Assembly (NCBI GenBank): GCA_030694465.1
Contig: JAUXYJ010000094.1
Coordinates: forward strand, 1-64,000
Source: Deltaproteobacteria bacterium
GTDB taxonomy: Bacteria > Myxococcota_A > Polyangia > Polyangiales > Ga0077539
Length of the DNA: 64,000 nt
Direction: 5' to 3'
In this document: piece after piece, positions 18,711-27,339 of the stretch
Layout: each line of letters begins with the position of its first letter
Numbering within the stretch: position 1 is the first letter of the stretch
Notes under the pieces: model-generated
What the model was told of the DNA's origin: nothing
Databases searched by the model: none
What the model saw: the letters and a program-made list of their open reading frames with translations, nothing else
Translations under genes and position numbers: made by a program

Positions 18711-20150
18711 ATGCCCGAGCTGGCCCGTGGAAAGATTACGCAAGTCATCGGCCCTGTTGTCGACGTCGAGTTTCCTCCTGGCGCGATCCCGTCCATCAAC
18801 TTCGCCCTCAAAGTTAGCTCTAAAGCCATCTCCGACGAAGAGTGGAACCTCACCGTCGAGGTCGCACAGCACTTGGGCGAAGGCACCGTGCGCGCGATCG
18901 CAATGGACACCACCGACGGCCTCGTCCGCGGTCAAGAGGTCATGTCCACCGGCGCGCCCATCATGGTGCCCGTGGGCAAGGCCACCCTGGGCCGAATTCT
19001 CAACGTGATCGGCGAGCCCGTCGACGGCCGCGGGCCCGTCGGAGCGACCGATTTCTCGCCCATTCACCGCGCCGCGCCGCTCTTCGTCGAGCAGACCACC
19101 ACGGCCGAGATCTTCGCCACTGGCATCAAAGTGATCGATTTGCTCGCGCCCTATCGCAAGGGCGGCAAGATCGGTCTGTTCGGCGGTGCAGGCGTCGGCA
19201 AGACCGTCCTGATCATGGAGTTGATCAACAACGTCGCGAAGGTGCACGGCGGCGTGTCGGTGTTCGCCGGAGTGGGCGAGCGCACGCGCGAAGGCAACGA
19301 CCTTTACCTCGAAATGACGGAGTCAAAGCTCGGCGACGGCAAGACCTCGGTGATCCAGAAGGCCGCGCTGATCTACGGCCAGATGAACGAGCCCCCGGGA
19401 GCGCGCATGCGTGTCGCGCTCTCCGCGCTCACCGTCGCAGAGTACTTTCGAGACGTCGAAGGACAAGACGTCTTGCTCTTCGTGGACAACATCTTTCGAT
19501 TCACCCAGGCAGGCTCTGAAGTGTCGGCGCTCTTGGGCCGCATCCCAAGCGCCGTGGGTTATCAGCCCACACTCTCGACCGAAATGGGCGCGCTCCAAGA
19601 GCGAATCACTTCGACCACGCGCGGTTCGATCACCTCGGTGCAGGCCGTCTACGTACCCGCAGACGACTTGACCGACCCGGCCCCCGCGACGACCTTCGCG
19701 CACTTGGACGCGACCACGGTGTTGTCGCGCTCCATTGCAGAGATGGCGATCTTTCCGGCGGTGGATCCCTTGGATTCTACCTCGCAGATGTTGCAGCCAA
19801 GCATCGTGGGCGAGCGTCACTACGCCGTCGCTCGCGACGTGCAGCGCACATTGCAGCGCTACAAAGAGCTGCAGGACATCATCGCGATCTTGGGTATGGA
19901 CGAGCTCGCACCCGAAGACCGACAGGTCGTTGATCGCGCTCGCCGCATCCAGAAGTTTCTCTCGCAGCCCTTCTCGGTGGCGCAGCAGTTCACTGGGTTC
20001 GAAGGCAAGCAGGTGCCGCTCGAAGAGACCATCTCGTCGTTCGAAGAGATCCTGTCCGGAAAGCTGGACAAGCTCCCCGAGCAGGCTTTCTACATGAAGG
20101 GCAACATTGACGAGGTCAAGAAGGCCGCTGCAGAGATGGAAAAGGCCTAA
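18711..20150 (+). CDS. atpD: F1Fo ATP synthase, beta subunit
   Basis: The catalytic F1 subunit. It has the usual start RGKITQVIGPVVDVEFPPG, Walker A GGAGVGKTV, the catalytic Glu segment VGERTREGNDLYLEM, the ALTVAEYFRD and LLFVDNIFRFTQAG core, and the DELSEED-loop equivalent DELAPEDR. Length is 479 residues, normal for the family. ATG 18711 is preferred over ATG 18702 because GAGGA is 9 nt away from the former and directly abuts the latter. atpC follows 6 nt later. The rest of the F1 and peripheral-stalk genes lie 5.5 kb downstream on the same strand, an unusual split. Confidence 0.98.
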   Translation: MPELARGKITQVIGPVVDVEFPPGAIPSINFALKVSSKAISDEEWNLTVEVAQHLGEGTVRAIAMDTTDGLVRGQEVMSTGAPIMVPVGKATLGRILNVIGEPVDGRGPVGATDFSPIHRAAPLFVEQTTTAEIFATGIKVIDLLAPYRKGGKIGLFGGAGVGKTVLIMELINNVAKVHGGVSVFAGVGERTREGNDLYLEMTESKLGDGKTSVIQKAALIYGQMNEPPGARMRVALSALTVAEYFRDVEGQDVLLFVDNIFRFTQAGSEVSALLGRIPSAVGYQPTLSTEMGALQERITSTTRGSITSVQAVYVPADDLTDPAPATTFAHLDATTVLSRSIAEMAIFPAVDPLDSTSQMLQPSIVGERHYAVARDVQRTLQRYKELQDIIAILGMDELAPEDRQVVDRARRIQKFLSQPFSVAQQFTGFEGKQVPLEETISSFEEILSGKLDKLPEQAFYMKGNIDEVKKAAAEMEKA

Positions 20151-20156
20151 TCCATC

Positions 20157-20576
20157 ATGGCAATGACCGTCTTGCTCGAAGTCATTACCCCCACAGGTCC
20201 GGTGGTAAAGATCGCCGTGGACCAGGTCGAAGCGCCCAGCGTCAACGGTGAGTTTGGCGTGCTCCCGGGCCACCTTCCGCTCCTTGCAGCGCTCGAGCCT
20301 GGCGTCGTTCGATACCGCACGGCCGGCAAGCTTGTCGCCATCGCGGTCGGTCCAGGCTTCGCAGAAGCGGGCATGGATCGCGTCACGGTGCTCACCGACT
20401 CGGCGGTCGAAGGCAGCGAAGTCGACGTCGCCTCGGTGAAGTCCGAACGTGACGAAGTCCTCAAGCAGCTCGAGTCCGTGGCTGCCGACGCTGGCAATGA
20501 CTACGAAGAGCTCTTGCGCAAGCGGCGCTGGCTCGACGCACAACTCGACGCAGCGCGCGAGAGCGGTAAAAGCTGA
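20157..20576 (+). CDS. atpC: F1Fo ATP synthase, epsilon subunit
   Basis: 139 residues. The N-terminal beta sandwich shows LEVITPTGPV, EFGVLPGHLPLLAALEPG and VGPGFAEAGMDRVTVLTDSA, followed by a C-terminal helical pair (KSERDEVLKQLE, DYEELLRKRRWLDAQLDAA). The subunit couples the c-ring to gamma and can inhibit ATP hydrolysis. It follows atpD in the same transcript. Confidence 0.95.
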   Translation: MAMTVLLEVITPTGPVVKIAVDQVEAPSVNGEFGVLPGHLPLLAALEPGVVRYRTAGKLVAIAVGPGFAEAGMDRVTVLTDSAVEGSEVDVASVKSERDEVLKQLESVAADAGNDYEELLRKRRWLDAQLDAARESGKS

Positions 20577-20649
20577 CGTTCGATGAGGCTCAGGGCTTGC
20601 GAATCGCTGTAGCCCAAGTATGCTCCGCGGGCTCTCTGTTGGACTGCTT

Positions 20650-21249
20650 ATGCGCTATCCGTTTGCCACACTCGCTGCACTGATCGTCGCCATCGCGGTG
20701 ACGCTTGTGTCTTCGAGCGCAAACGCTAGCAGCGCACAGCAATCCATGCCTCGCACGTTTGCGGCGCCTCCCGGGATGGGCCGCTGCCTTGATGTCCCGA
20801 TGTCCCTCGCGCTGGACATCGCCGAGCGAGAAGCCGCGCGCTTCGCGACGCCCGAATCGCTCACTTCACATGGTGCTCTGGACCCGCGCGAAATTCGCTC
20901 GGAGCTCCCAAGAGATTCACGGAGGGGAGCGCGCCAAGCTGCGCAGATCGTGCGTTATCTCCGCAGCGAACAGCGCAGCGGCCAGCGCCGGGTCGTGCAC
21001 TGTGCGACCAGCCAAGAGCTGGGGCAGATGCCCTCGGTGATTCAAACGCACCCTCAAGATGTGCCTCCCGCGGCCGACGAATCCGTGGGCCCCAAGACGC
21101 TCTGGTCCGGTGCTACAGCGCTTGCGTTGAGCCCCGTGAGTAACAAAACCGAGCTTCTCTTGAAGCCCTGTGTGTACGGCGCTGTTGCGTTGTGTGGCCC
21201 TCGCGAGGGTCACATTGCGCTGCATTTTCGCCCACCAACACACGCGTAG
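20650..21249 (+). CDS. Exported protein of unknown function
   Basis: From ATG 20650 a clean signal peptide (MRYPFATLAALIVAIAV ... SSANA) precedes about 175 mature residues. An upstream ATG at 20620 would lengthen the leader by 10. The protein has three Cys, an Arg-rich middle (RDSRRGARQAAQIVRYLRSEQRSGQRR) and a Pro/His-rich end. No family recognised. It lies about 75 nt after atpC and may be read through from atpDC. Confidence 0.5.
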   Translation: MRYPFATLAALIVAIAVTLVSSSANASSAQQSMPRTFAAPPGMGRCLDVPMSLALDIAEREAARFATPESLTSHGALDPREIRSELPRDSRRGARQAAQIVRYLRSEQRSGQRRVVHCATSQELGQMPSVIQTHPQDVPPAADESVGPKTLWSGATALALSPVSNKTELLLKPCVYGAVALCGPREGHIALHFRPPTHA

Positions 21250-21568
21250 ACTGCACGACGTTCGCGTCGATTCAGCGCCTTCGCCAGCTCGCTCTTCGGG
21301 GTTGTGCGCGGCGGCACGTTGAAGCGACCCAGAGCGTGGAGCAGAGATGTCGTGGCGGCGCGATTTGGACTGGCGGAGCTTGAAGAGAGCTTCGCGCAAA
21401 TAGGTTGCCTCGAATGGGTGCCCGCTGGGAGGGCACCGTGATACCTCTCCGGCTCGAACGTGAAGCGAATTCACGACGAGTCTTTAAAGTGGCACTCGCC
21501 ACTTGGCCTGAGATTTTTCTCACACTCTTTGATTCTTCGAACAAGCAACGACACTACTGGAGTTATTT
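21250..21568 (+). other. Intergenic region before the triple-DsbA gene
   Basis: No credible gene. Two perfect hairpins are present: GGTGCCC/GGGCACC with a 7-nt loop at 21417-21437 and AAGTGGC/GCCACTT with a 4-nt loop at 21487-21504. A short T-rich run (ATTTTTCTC) follows the second one 9 nt later. The second may terminate the upstream transcript. GGAG 6 nt before the ATG at 21569 is the ribosome site of the next gene. Confidence 0.4.
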
Positions 21569-23575
21569 ATGAGCAAGGGAGCAGCATCGATCTCGATCAT
21601 CCTTGCCGCCATTTTCGGCTTTTTCATCGGCGTAGTCGCCGGCGGAAAGTGGACTGGCGGAGAAGGAACACCGGCAACCGAGGCAGCAGCCACGGGTGCC
21701 AATCAAGAGGACTCGACACGAATTCCAGTTGGAAATTCGCCGGTCAATGGTCCTAACAGCGCTCTGGTCACCATCATTGAATTCAGTGATTTTGAGTGCC
21801 CATTCTGCTCGCGTGTTGAAGACACCATGCGCCAGATTCATGAGCGCTACGGCAACAAGGTCCGCGTTGTTTGGAAGAACGCGCCCCTGCCCTTTCACCA
21901 GAACGCAGAGCCCGCAGCGCGCGCGTCCGTCGCAGCGCACCGTCAGGGCAAGTTCTGGCAGATGCATCGCCTGATGTTCCAAAATCAGCGCGAGCTGACC
22001 CAGCCGAACTTCGAGCGCTGGGCCACCGAAATCGGCTGCAATCTCGAGCGTTTCCGCGCGGACATGAACTCCCCGCAGACCGCACAAGAGGTCGCTGCTG
22101 ACAAAGCCCTCGCCGAGCGCCTCAGCGCCCAAGGGACGCCCAACTTCTTCATCAATGGCACAAACCTCGTGGGCGCTCAGCCGCTCGAGCGTTTCACCGC
22201 CGTCATTGATCAGGTTCTCGCGCGCGCAGAGACCCTTCAGCCACGCAACCGCGTGTACGCTCAGATGGTGGACAGCCCCGTGGCTGCACCCGAAGAGCCC
22301 CAGCGTCCTCGCCAGCCTGAGCAGCCCCGTCAAGAGCTCGACCCCAACACGGTCTACAACGTCCCGGTCGGCACTTCTCCCGTCCTTGGCGCGATGGACG
22401 CTCTGGTCACGGTGGTGGTCTTCTCGGATTTCGAGTGCCCATTCTGCGCACGCGTAGAGCCCGCGCTCGCAACCCTGCGAGAGCGATACGGCCGCGACAT
22501 TCGGTTCGTCTGGAAGCACATGCCGCTCCCCTTCCACCAGAAGGCCGGCCCAGCATCCGAAGCGACCCAAGAAGCGTTTGCACAACAGAGCCACGCTGGT
22601 TTCTGGCGCTTTCACGACCGGCTCTTCGTCGAGAACCGCCCAGCGGACATCCTCGAGCGCCCCTCGCTTGAGCGCATCGCGCAAGAGCTCGGCCTCAACA
22701 TGGCTCGCTTTCGCGCGGCGTTGGACAACCACACGCACAACGCAACGATCGAGGCAGACAAGACCCTCGCTACCGCGATCGCAGCCAACGGCACGCCCCA
22801 CTTCTTCATCAATGGCCACCGCCTCGTGGGCGCTCAGCCCGTCGACCGCTTCGCAGCAGTCGTAGACACCGCCCTCGCCGAGGCGCGAGCCAAGGTCGCG
22901 TCGGGCACGCCCCGCGCGCGCGTCTACCAAGAGCTCACCAGCAGTGGTGCAAACGCTCCGGTCTACCAGAACAACCCCACCCCGGCACCGGGCGCAGCGG
23001 CTCAGCCCGAAGCTCCCAACCCCAACCGCGTTTACACGATCCGCCCTGGCACGCGCTCGCCCTTCCGTGGCGGCGCAACCGCGCGCGTCGTCATCGAGCA
23101 CTTCAGCGATTACCAGTGCCCCTTCTGCACACGTGTAAACCCCGCGCTCGAAGAGATCGCTCGCACGTACGGCGACCGCGTCAAGATCGTTTGGCGTGAC
23201 TATCCCCTGCCCTTTCACTCGGGCGCGATGCCCGCAGCGATGGCAGCACGCGAAGCCCACGCACAGCAGGGCAACGCTGGCTACTGGCGCTTTCACGACG
23301 CGCTCTTCACGGGCCAGTCTGAGCTCGGTGGCGAAGGTGCACGCGCATTCTTGGAGCGCACCGCGCAGGCCCAGGGCCTCAACATGGAGCGATTTCGCGC
23401 TGCGCTCGACAACAACACCCACCAGCAAGCCATCCGCGATGACATGGCTGCTTTGGACGCCTCGGGCGCCGAAGCAGGTACGCCCGCGAGCTTTATCAAT
23501 GGCCGATTCATCTCTGGCGCTCAGCCCTTCGCCGAGTTTCAGCGCGTAATCGACCAGGTCCTCGCAGCGCGATAG
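21569..23575 (+). CDS. Membrane-anchored protein with three DsbA-like thioredoxin domains
   Basis: 668 residues. An N-terminal membrane anchor (about 7-24) lacks a clear cleavage site. Three tandem DsbA-like domains follow, with active-site CPFC at 77-80, 290-293 and 517-520. The cis-Pro motif T-P lies at 190-191, 409-410 and 638-639. Each domain repeats FSDFECPFC (or FSDYQCPFC), VW+PLPFH, a helical lid with FWxxH and FING....GAQP. Pro/Gln-rich linkers separate them. The domains should act as periplasmic thiol oxidoreductases or disulfide isomerases; all three keep both Cys and cis-Pro, so all three may be active. It belongs to the DsbA/thioredoxin_4 family. GGAG precedes the ATG. Confidence 0.9.
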   Translation: MSKGAASISIILAAIFGFFIGVVAGGKWTGGEGTPATEAAATGANQEDSTRIPVGNSPVNGPNSALVTIIEFSDFECPFCSRVEDTMRQIHERYGNKVRVVWKNAPLPFHQNAEPAARASVAAHRQGKFWQMHRLMFQNQRELTQPNFERWATEIGCNLERFRADMNSPQTAQEVAADKALAERLSAQGTPNFFINGTNLVGAQPLERFTAVIDQVLARAETLQPRNRVYAQMVDSPVAAPEEPQRPRQPEQPRQELDPNTVYNVPVGTSPVLGAMDALVTVVVFSDFECPFCARVEPALATLRERYGRDIRFVWKHMPLPFHQKAGPASEATQEAFAQQSHAGFWRFHDRLFVENRPADILERPSLERIAQELGLNMARFRAALDNHTHNATIEADKTLATAIAANGTPHFFINGHRLVGAQPVDRFAAVVDTALAEARAKVASGTPRARVYQELTSSGANAPVYQNNPTPAPGAAAQPEAPNPNRVYTIRPGTRSPFRGGATARVVIEHFSDYQCPFCTRVNPALEEIARTYGDRVKIVWRDYPLPFHSGAMPAAMAAREAHAQQGNAGYWRFHDALFTGQSELGGEGARAFLERTAQAQGLNMERFRAALDNNTHQQAIRDDMAALDASGAEAGTPASFINGRFISGAQPFAEFQRVIDQVLAAR

Positions 23576-23762
23576 CGCATAACGCTGTGATAGCAATGGC
23601 ATTTTCGAATGCCCGCGTCACAGCTTGAACATGGGGTACCTCCGGCAGCGATGGCTGCCGAAGGAGCCCTACGTGCCGCTTGGCTCTGGGCACTCACGAG
23701 AGAATCCTCTGAAGACCTGCTGAAATTTTTGCATCCTGGCCATTGTCTGTCCAAGACCTGCA

Positions 23763-23792
23763 TTGACACTGGTGCTTACATCCGCCTATAAG
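23763..23792 (+). promoter_or_regulatory. Sigma-70-type promoter TTGACA-N18-TATAAG
   Basis: A consensus -35 hexamer (TTGACA, 23763-23768) and a strong -10 (TATAAG, 23787-23792) are separated by 18 nt. Transcription would start near 23799, leaving a leader of about 200 nt before the gene at 23999. It is the best promoter match I found in the window. Confidence 0.65.
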
Positions 23793-23798
23793 CGGGCC

Positions 23799-23885
23799 GC
23801 CCAGAGAGGGGGCTTCGGTGCGATGACCTCGCCCGAGGTCCGTATCAAGAGCCGCAGTGGTCTCCCGCTGCGCTTCTATTTCGTT
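23799..23885 (+). ncRNA. Candidate small RNA or structured leader
   Basis: Directly downstream of the TTGACA/TATAAG promoter lie two perfect hairpins, GACCTC-GCCC-GAGGTC (23825-23840) and GCAGTGG-TCTC-CCGCTGC (23854-23871, one G.T-type pair). A T-rich stretch GCTTCTATTTCGTTT follows. The second hairpin plus T-run resembles a weak intrinsic terminator, so an RNA of roughly 85 nt or an attenuated leader is possible. It matches no RNA family I know. Confidence 0.25.
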
Positions 23886-23998
23886 TGCGTTTGCACGTGA
23901 ACACCCAACCCCTCCCGTGAGGCTGATTCTACCGCCACGATGCCCCCCTGCACCGGAGCAGGTACCTTCTCACACGAGAACTTCTCGCTGGAGTCACC

Positions 23999-24907
23999 AT
24001 GGCTGAGCGCACGGCAACTACCAAGCCCACCATCGAAGAGATCCACCACCGCGACAGTCAGGTCTATATCTGCCTTGTGCTCAATCGCAAGCACCGCTCT
24101 GCGCGGGTCGTGGACTTCTTGTCGGGCAATTTTCCTCAGAAACAAGCGGCGATCCACAACATTGCTGTTCGCGAGGGGATTGAGCGGGTCTACACGCTCG
24201 TCGAGCGTGAAGAGAGCACGGGTTGGGCGAAGACCGGCTACGCCCGCGAGGGATCGATCCCTGGCTACTACAAGCGCTCCGATGCGCATGTGATGGGGCA
24301 TCTCATCCATAGCCCACCCAAGGTCGACGATGACGGCAATCTCGTCGCGCCAGTCGCGGACGCCTCCAAGGCCGAGAAGATCTACAACCAGGTCAAGAAG
24401 CTTAAAGAGACCTTGGCTGTGTTGCGGGGCGCCAAGACAGAGCTCATGGAGACTCGCGCTTTGGACGCGCTTCGCAGCGCTTTCAAGGGCAAAAAAGGCG
24501 CACCCCCGCCTCTCGATGACTGCTTCGGGCGCACGGGCTCAAGGCTCAACATGGTCGCGCGAGACCCGAAGGCGAAATCACAAGAGCTGTTCGCTTCGGC
24601 CGAGGTCCAGGATTGTTTTGGCAACGCCTACTTGCAGCTCGGCGCACTGCCCACCAACGAGACCGAAGCGCGTCTGCTCATCGCGTTGTTGCAGAACATG
24701 GCGGAAGAGCTCAAGGGACGCGAGGTCGCCAGCGCGTTTACCTACGCGCCGATGCAAGACGTGCTCTTGGGCGCGGCGCTGATGCAGGCTGGTTTTCGCA
24801 AGACAGGCCTCCTCGCTAAACACCTCCTCGCCGACGGCAAGCGCGCAGACAGCATTCTCTGGGCCCGTAAGCTGATCAATACAGCCGCAGAGTCCGACGC
24901 AGCGTAA
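23999..24907 (+). CDS. GNAT-like protein resembling beta-lysine acetyltransferase AblB
   Basis: 302 residues. The N-terminal third ends in KTGYAREGSIPGYYKRSDAHVMGHLI, close to the AblB pattern G-Y-x-x-E-x-x-IPG(F/Y)Y ... DA.FM. The C-terminus has MQAGFRKTGLLAKHLLADG..ADSILWARKL, like the G(F/Y)xxxGxL ... W-x-K-L end of GNAT domains in the same family. Between them are a Lys-rich helix and PPLDDCFGRTG. AblB acetylates beta-lysine for osmoprotection, but no lysine 2,3-aminomutase gene is adjacent, so substrate identity is open. GGAG lies 5 nt before the ATG. Confidence 0.4.
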   Translation: MAERTATTKPTIEEIHHRDSQVYICLVLNRKHRSARVVDFLSGNFPQKQAAIHNIAVREGIERVYTLVEREESTGWAKTGYAREGSIPGYYKRSDAHVMGHLIHSPPKVDDDGNLVAPVADASKAEKIYNQVKKLKETLAVLRGAKTELMETRALDALRSAFKGKKGAPPPLDDCFGRTGSRLNMVARDPKAKSQELFASAEVQDCFGNAYLQLGALPTNETEARLLIALLQNMAEELKGREVASAFTYAPMQDVLLGAALMQAGFRKTGLLAKHLLADGKRADSILWARKLINTAAESDAA

Positions 24908-25027
24908 GCGCTCATGCGCGAGTGTTTGTGTGAGGGTTGCGGGTTAACCCAGTGAGTCGATCGCGCCGCCAAAGCGTGCACAATGGTGTAAAGTGCGCCT
25001 CGCGTGGGGGGAGCGGAGTCAAACACG

Positions 25028-25915
25028 ATGAGCTTGCTGGTCGGACGATCGGGCGCAAAGGCTGCCCAGATAACCTTCGGGTGGGGCCGCGTCACATCGA
25101 TGGGTGCGAGCGTGTGTCTTGCGTTGGGTTGCGCGAGCGCGCCTGAAGCGCGACCCAGGATGGCCTCCGAGTTCGGCGGAGCATCCCAGGGCCGTACGGT
25201 CGAGCATCCCGCCAATGGCAGGCTACTGACGGCCCCCCATCGCGAGCCTCCTGCACAGACCAACGCCTCAGCCCAGACGACCCACGAACCGATCATCGTG
25301 GGAGAGACCTCGCCGCGACCGCCCACGCGCCATCCCTCGTCCCCAGAGACACCCATGGAAGAGCGTGGCGAGCAAGCGAACGGGACCGACGTGCTCGCGG
25401 GTGTCGCCGTCACCGAAATCCGGGCGCCATTTGCGTCTGTGGCTGCCGCAATCCAGCGCTTCGATCAGTACCGCGAGTTTCTTCCGCGGATTGTGGAGAG
25501 CCGGACGGTCCATCGCAATCGCGCAGAGACCGACGTCTACCTTCGCGCGGATCTACCCGATGGTCTCGGACCCTTGTGGGCACTGGTGCGATTTCGCGTC
25601 ACGCGAGCTCATAACTCCATGAGAATTGTCGGCGAACGACGGGACGGGACGCTCCGCCGATTTGAGCTGCAGATTGACGCATCCGCGGTGGTGGGAACTG
25701 ACACGACGCGCGTGGCCCTACGGATTTTGGGTCTCCCCCCGTGGCCCTTGCCCAGCGGATTTTTGTCACGGCAACACGTCCGTTGGACGGGGCGCACGTT
25801 GCGTGCGCTGCAACGGCGGATTGAGGGCTCTGTGCCAACGATCACGCAGTCAGCGCCTGGGACGCCAGCGAACGCCACCATGGCTCCGATCGCCGCGCCT
25901 TCTCGTACGCACTGA
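25028..25915 (+). CDS. Lipoprotein with an SRPBCC (START/polyketide cyclase-like) domain
   Basis: ATG 25028 has GGAG 9 nt upstream; a later ATG at 25100 also gives a signal peptide. The lipobox is LALGC. A Pro/Thr-rich linker of about 90 residues leads to a domain starting VAVTEIRAPFASVAAAIQRF. It continues DQYREFLPRIVESRTV, YLRADLPDG and ends with a long helix (WTGRTLRALQRRIEG), the order seen in SRPBCC proteins such as Coq10/RatA-like lipid binders. It may carry a hydrophobic ligand at the membrane surface. The gene ends 224 nt before atpF. Confidence 0.65.
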   Translation: MSLLVGRSGAKAAQITFGWGRVTSMGASVCLALGCASAPEARPRMASEFGGASQGRTVEHPANGRLLTAPHREPPAQTNASAQTTHEPIIVGETSPRPPTRHPSSPETPMEERGEQANGTDVLAGVAVTEIRAPFASVAAAIQRFDQYREFLPRIVESRTVHRNRAETDVYLRADLPDGLGPLWALVRFRVTRAHNSMRIVGERRDGTLRRFELQIDASAVVGTDTTRVALRILGLPPWPLPSGFLSRQHVRWTGRTLRALQRRIEGSVPTITQSAPGTPANATMAPIAAPSRTH

Positions 25916-26139
25916 CTTCGTGAGCAACTAACCCGCCAGATGGTTTTCTTTGTCCACTCCGAGCCCTACTTACCGCGATGGAAGTGGCGTGCTGGTTGAC
26001 CCCAAGAGAACCACGGTGATAGAAGCCCGCGCGTCCTAGCGGACGTTTTGACAAAGACTCGCTAGATGATGCTGGGCACGAGCCCGAACTTTCGAAGCCT
26101 GCCCGCAAATCTGCATTCTTTCTGGAGACTTTACCTACG

Positions 26140-26610
26140 ATGTCGCAAGTGCTCCTCGCTTTGGCGAGCGAGCGGCCGTTGATCAGCTTCGACGGAACGC
26201 TCGTCCTCAACATCGCCCTGTGGCTTCTGCTCTTTATTGTCCTGCGTCCCCTTCTCTGGGAGCCCATGGTCAAACTGATCAGCGCACGAGAAGGCGGAAC
26301 GTTCGGATCGCGAGACGACGCAAAGCGACTTGAGCGCGAAGCCAAGGAAAAGCGTGACGAATTTGAAGCGGCGCTCAAGACAGCGCGCGCCGCGGCTGCG
26401 ACGGAGCGAGACAACATCCGTGCACGCTCGATCCTGCAAGAGAGCGAGATCCTCGGTGTCGCGCGGTCCAAAGTCAGCGAAGCCGTCGAAGCCCAGCGCG
26501 CGCTGATCGATGCGCAGCGCGTGACGCTCCGTGCAGAGCTCCAGACGTTGATCCCGGCGATCAGCCGCGACGTGGCTTCGAAGGCGCTGGGTCGGGAGTT
26601 GGCATCATGA
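26140..26610 (+). CDS. atpF: F1Fo ATP synthase, b-type subunit (first copy)
   Basis: 156 residues. A single N-terminal span (LVLNIALWLLLFIVLRPLLW) leads into a charged helix rich in Glu, Arg and Ala (KRLEREAKEKRDEFEAALKTARAAA), the peripheral-stalk coiled coil. It lacks a signal peptide. GGAG is 12 nt before the ATG. It overlaps the second b-type gene by 4 nt (ATGA). Having two b-type subunits suggests a b/b' heterodimer. Confidence 0.85.
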   Translation: MSQVLLALASERPLISFDGTLVLNIALWLLLFIVLRPLLWEPMVKLISAREGGTFGSRDDAKRLEREAKEKRDEFEAALKTARAAAATERDNIRARSILQESEILGVARSKVSEAVEAQRALIDAQRVTLRAELQTLIPAISRDVASKALGRELAS

Positions 26611-27335
26611 AGAACCGCTCGATTGTTCACGCGCTCGTTGTTGCGTCTTCTTTGCTCTTTGCTCGCGCTGCGGTGGCACAAGAGCACGGCGCGCACAGTG
26701 AGACGCATCAGGCTGAGGTCGGTCACGGCGAAGCCGCCCATGGCGAGGGCCACGCGGCGGCGCATCATGGGCCGGACTCGATCAACTGGACTCAGTTCGG
26801 CGGGACACATGCGGACCACGCGGGGGTGCAGAAGCCCAATCCGCCGCCGTTGGTCGCGAGCGTGATTAACTTTGCGCTCCTCGCCGCGATCCTGTTTTTT
26901 GCTGTCCGCCGCGCGATCAATCCGTCGTTGGCTACACAGCGTGCAGCCATTGAATCGGAGTTTGCAGAGGCTCAGCGATTGCGGGCCGAAGCAGAGGCGA
27001 TGCATCGGGAGTACAGCGATCGCCTGACGCACGCGAGCGATGAGTTCGCGAAGCTCCGCAGCGACGTCGAAGAGGCCGCCCAGCGAGAGGCCTCGCGTGT
27101 CATTGACGAGGCGAAGAGTCGGGCTGAGCGGATGCAGGGCGAAGGCCAAGCGCTCATTGAGCAGGAGGTCCGCAGCCTCCGTGTTGATCTCCTGCGTGAA
27201 TCCGTTGAGGCGGCGGTCAAGAGCGCTGAAGAAGCGGTCAAGCGCGGCATCAACGCACAAGATCAGGCGCGACTCGCAGACGCTTTTGTAGACGGTCTTG
27301 AGAAGTCCTTCTCGAGCAAACAGGGAGTGGCCTAA
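26607..27335 (+). CDS. atpF: F1Fo ATP synthase, b-type subunit with His-rich leader (second copy)
   Basis: 242 residues, longer than a normal b subunit. The first 25 residues look like a signal peptide (ALVVASSLLFARAAVA-Q). About 45 residues rich in His, Gly and Glu follow (HGAHSETHQAEVGHGEAAHG), then a span VASVINFALLAAILFFAV and the stalk helix. The His-rich segment should lie on the periplasmic side and could bind metal. Extended b subunits with a leader are known in some delta-group bacteria. It starts on the ATGA overlap with the first b gene; 4 nt follow before atpH. Confidence 0.85.
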   Translation: MKNRSIVHALVVASSLLFARAAVAQEHGAHSETHQAEVGHGEAAHGEGHAAAHHGPDSINWTQFGGTHADHAGVQKPNPPPLVASVINFALLAAILFFAVRRAINPSLATQRAAIESEFAEAQRLRAEAEAMHREYSDRLTHASDEFAKLRSDVEEAAQREASRVIDEAKSRAERMQGEGQALIEQEVRSLRVDLLRESVEAAVKSAEEAVKRGINAQDQARLADAFVDGLEKSFSSKQGVA

Positions 27336-27339
27336 GACC

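Larger units (their letters stand above)
23576..23998 (+). other. Long intergenic region with a promoter and hairpins
   Basis: 423 nt without a credible gene. It holds a perfect hairpin CGGCAGC-GATG-GCTGCCG near 23643-23660, possibly the 3' end of the DsbA transcript. It also holds a near-consensus promoter (23763-23792) and two further hairpins downstream of it. These are listed separately. Confidence 0.4.

Noticed and set aside
21563..23602. A long open frame on the minus strand (679 codons) opposite the triple-DsbA gene
   Set aside because: It mirrors codon positions of the real gene and is low-complexity, Arg/Val/Leu-rich, with no domain.
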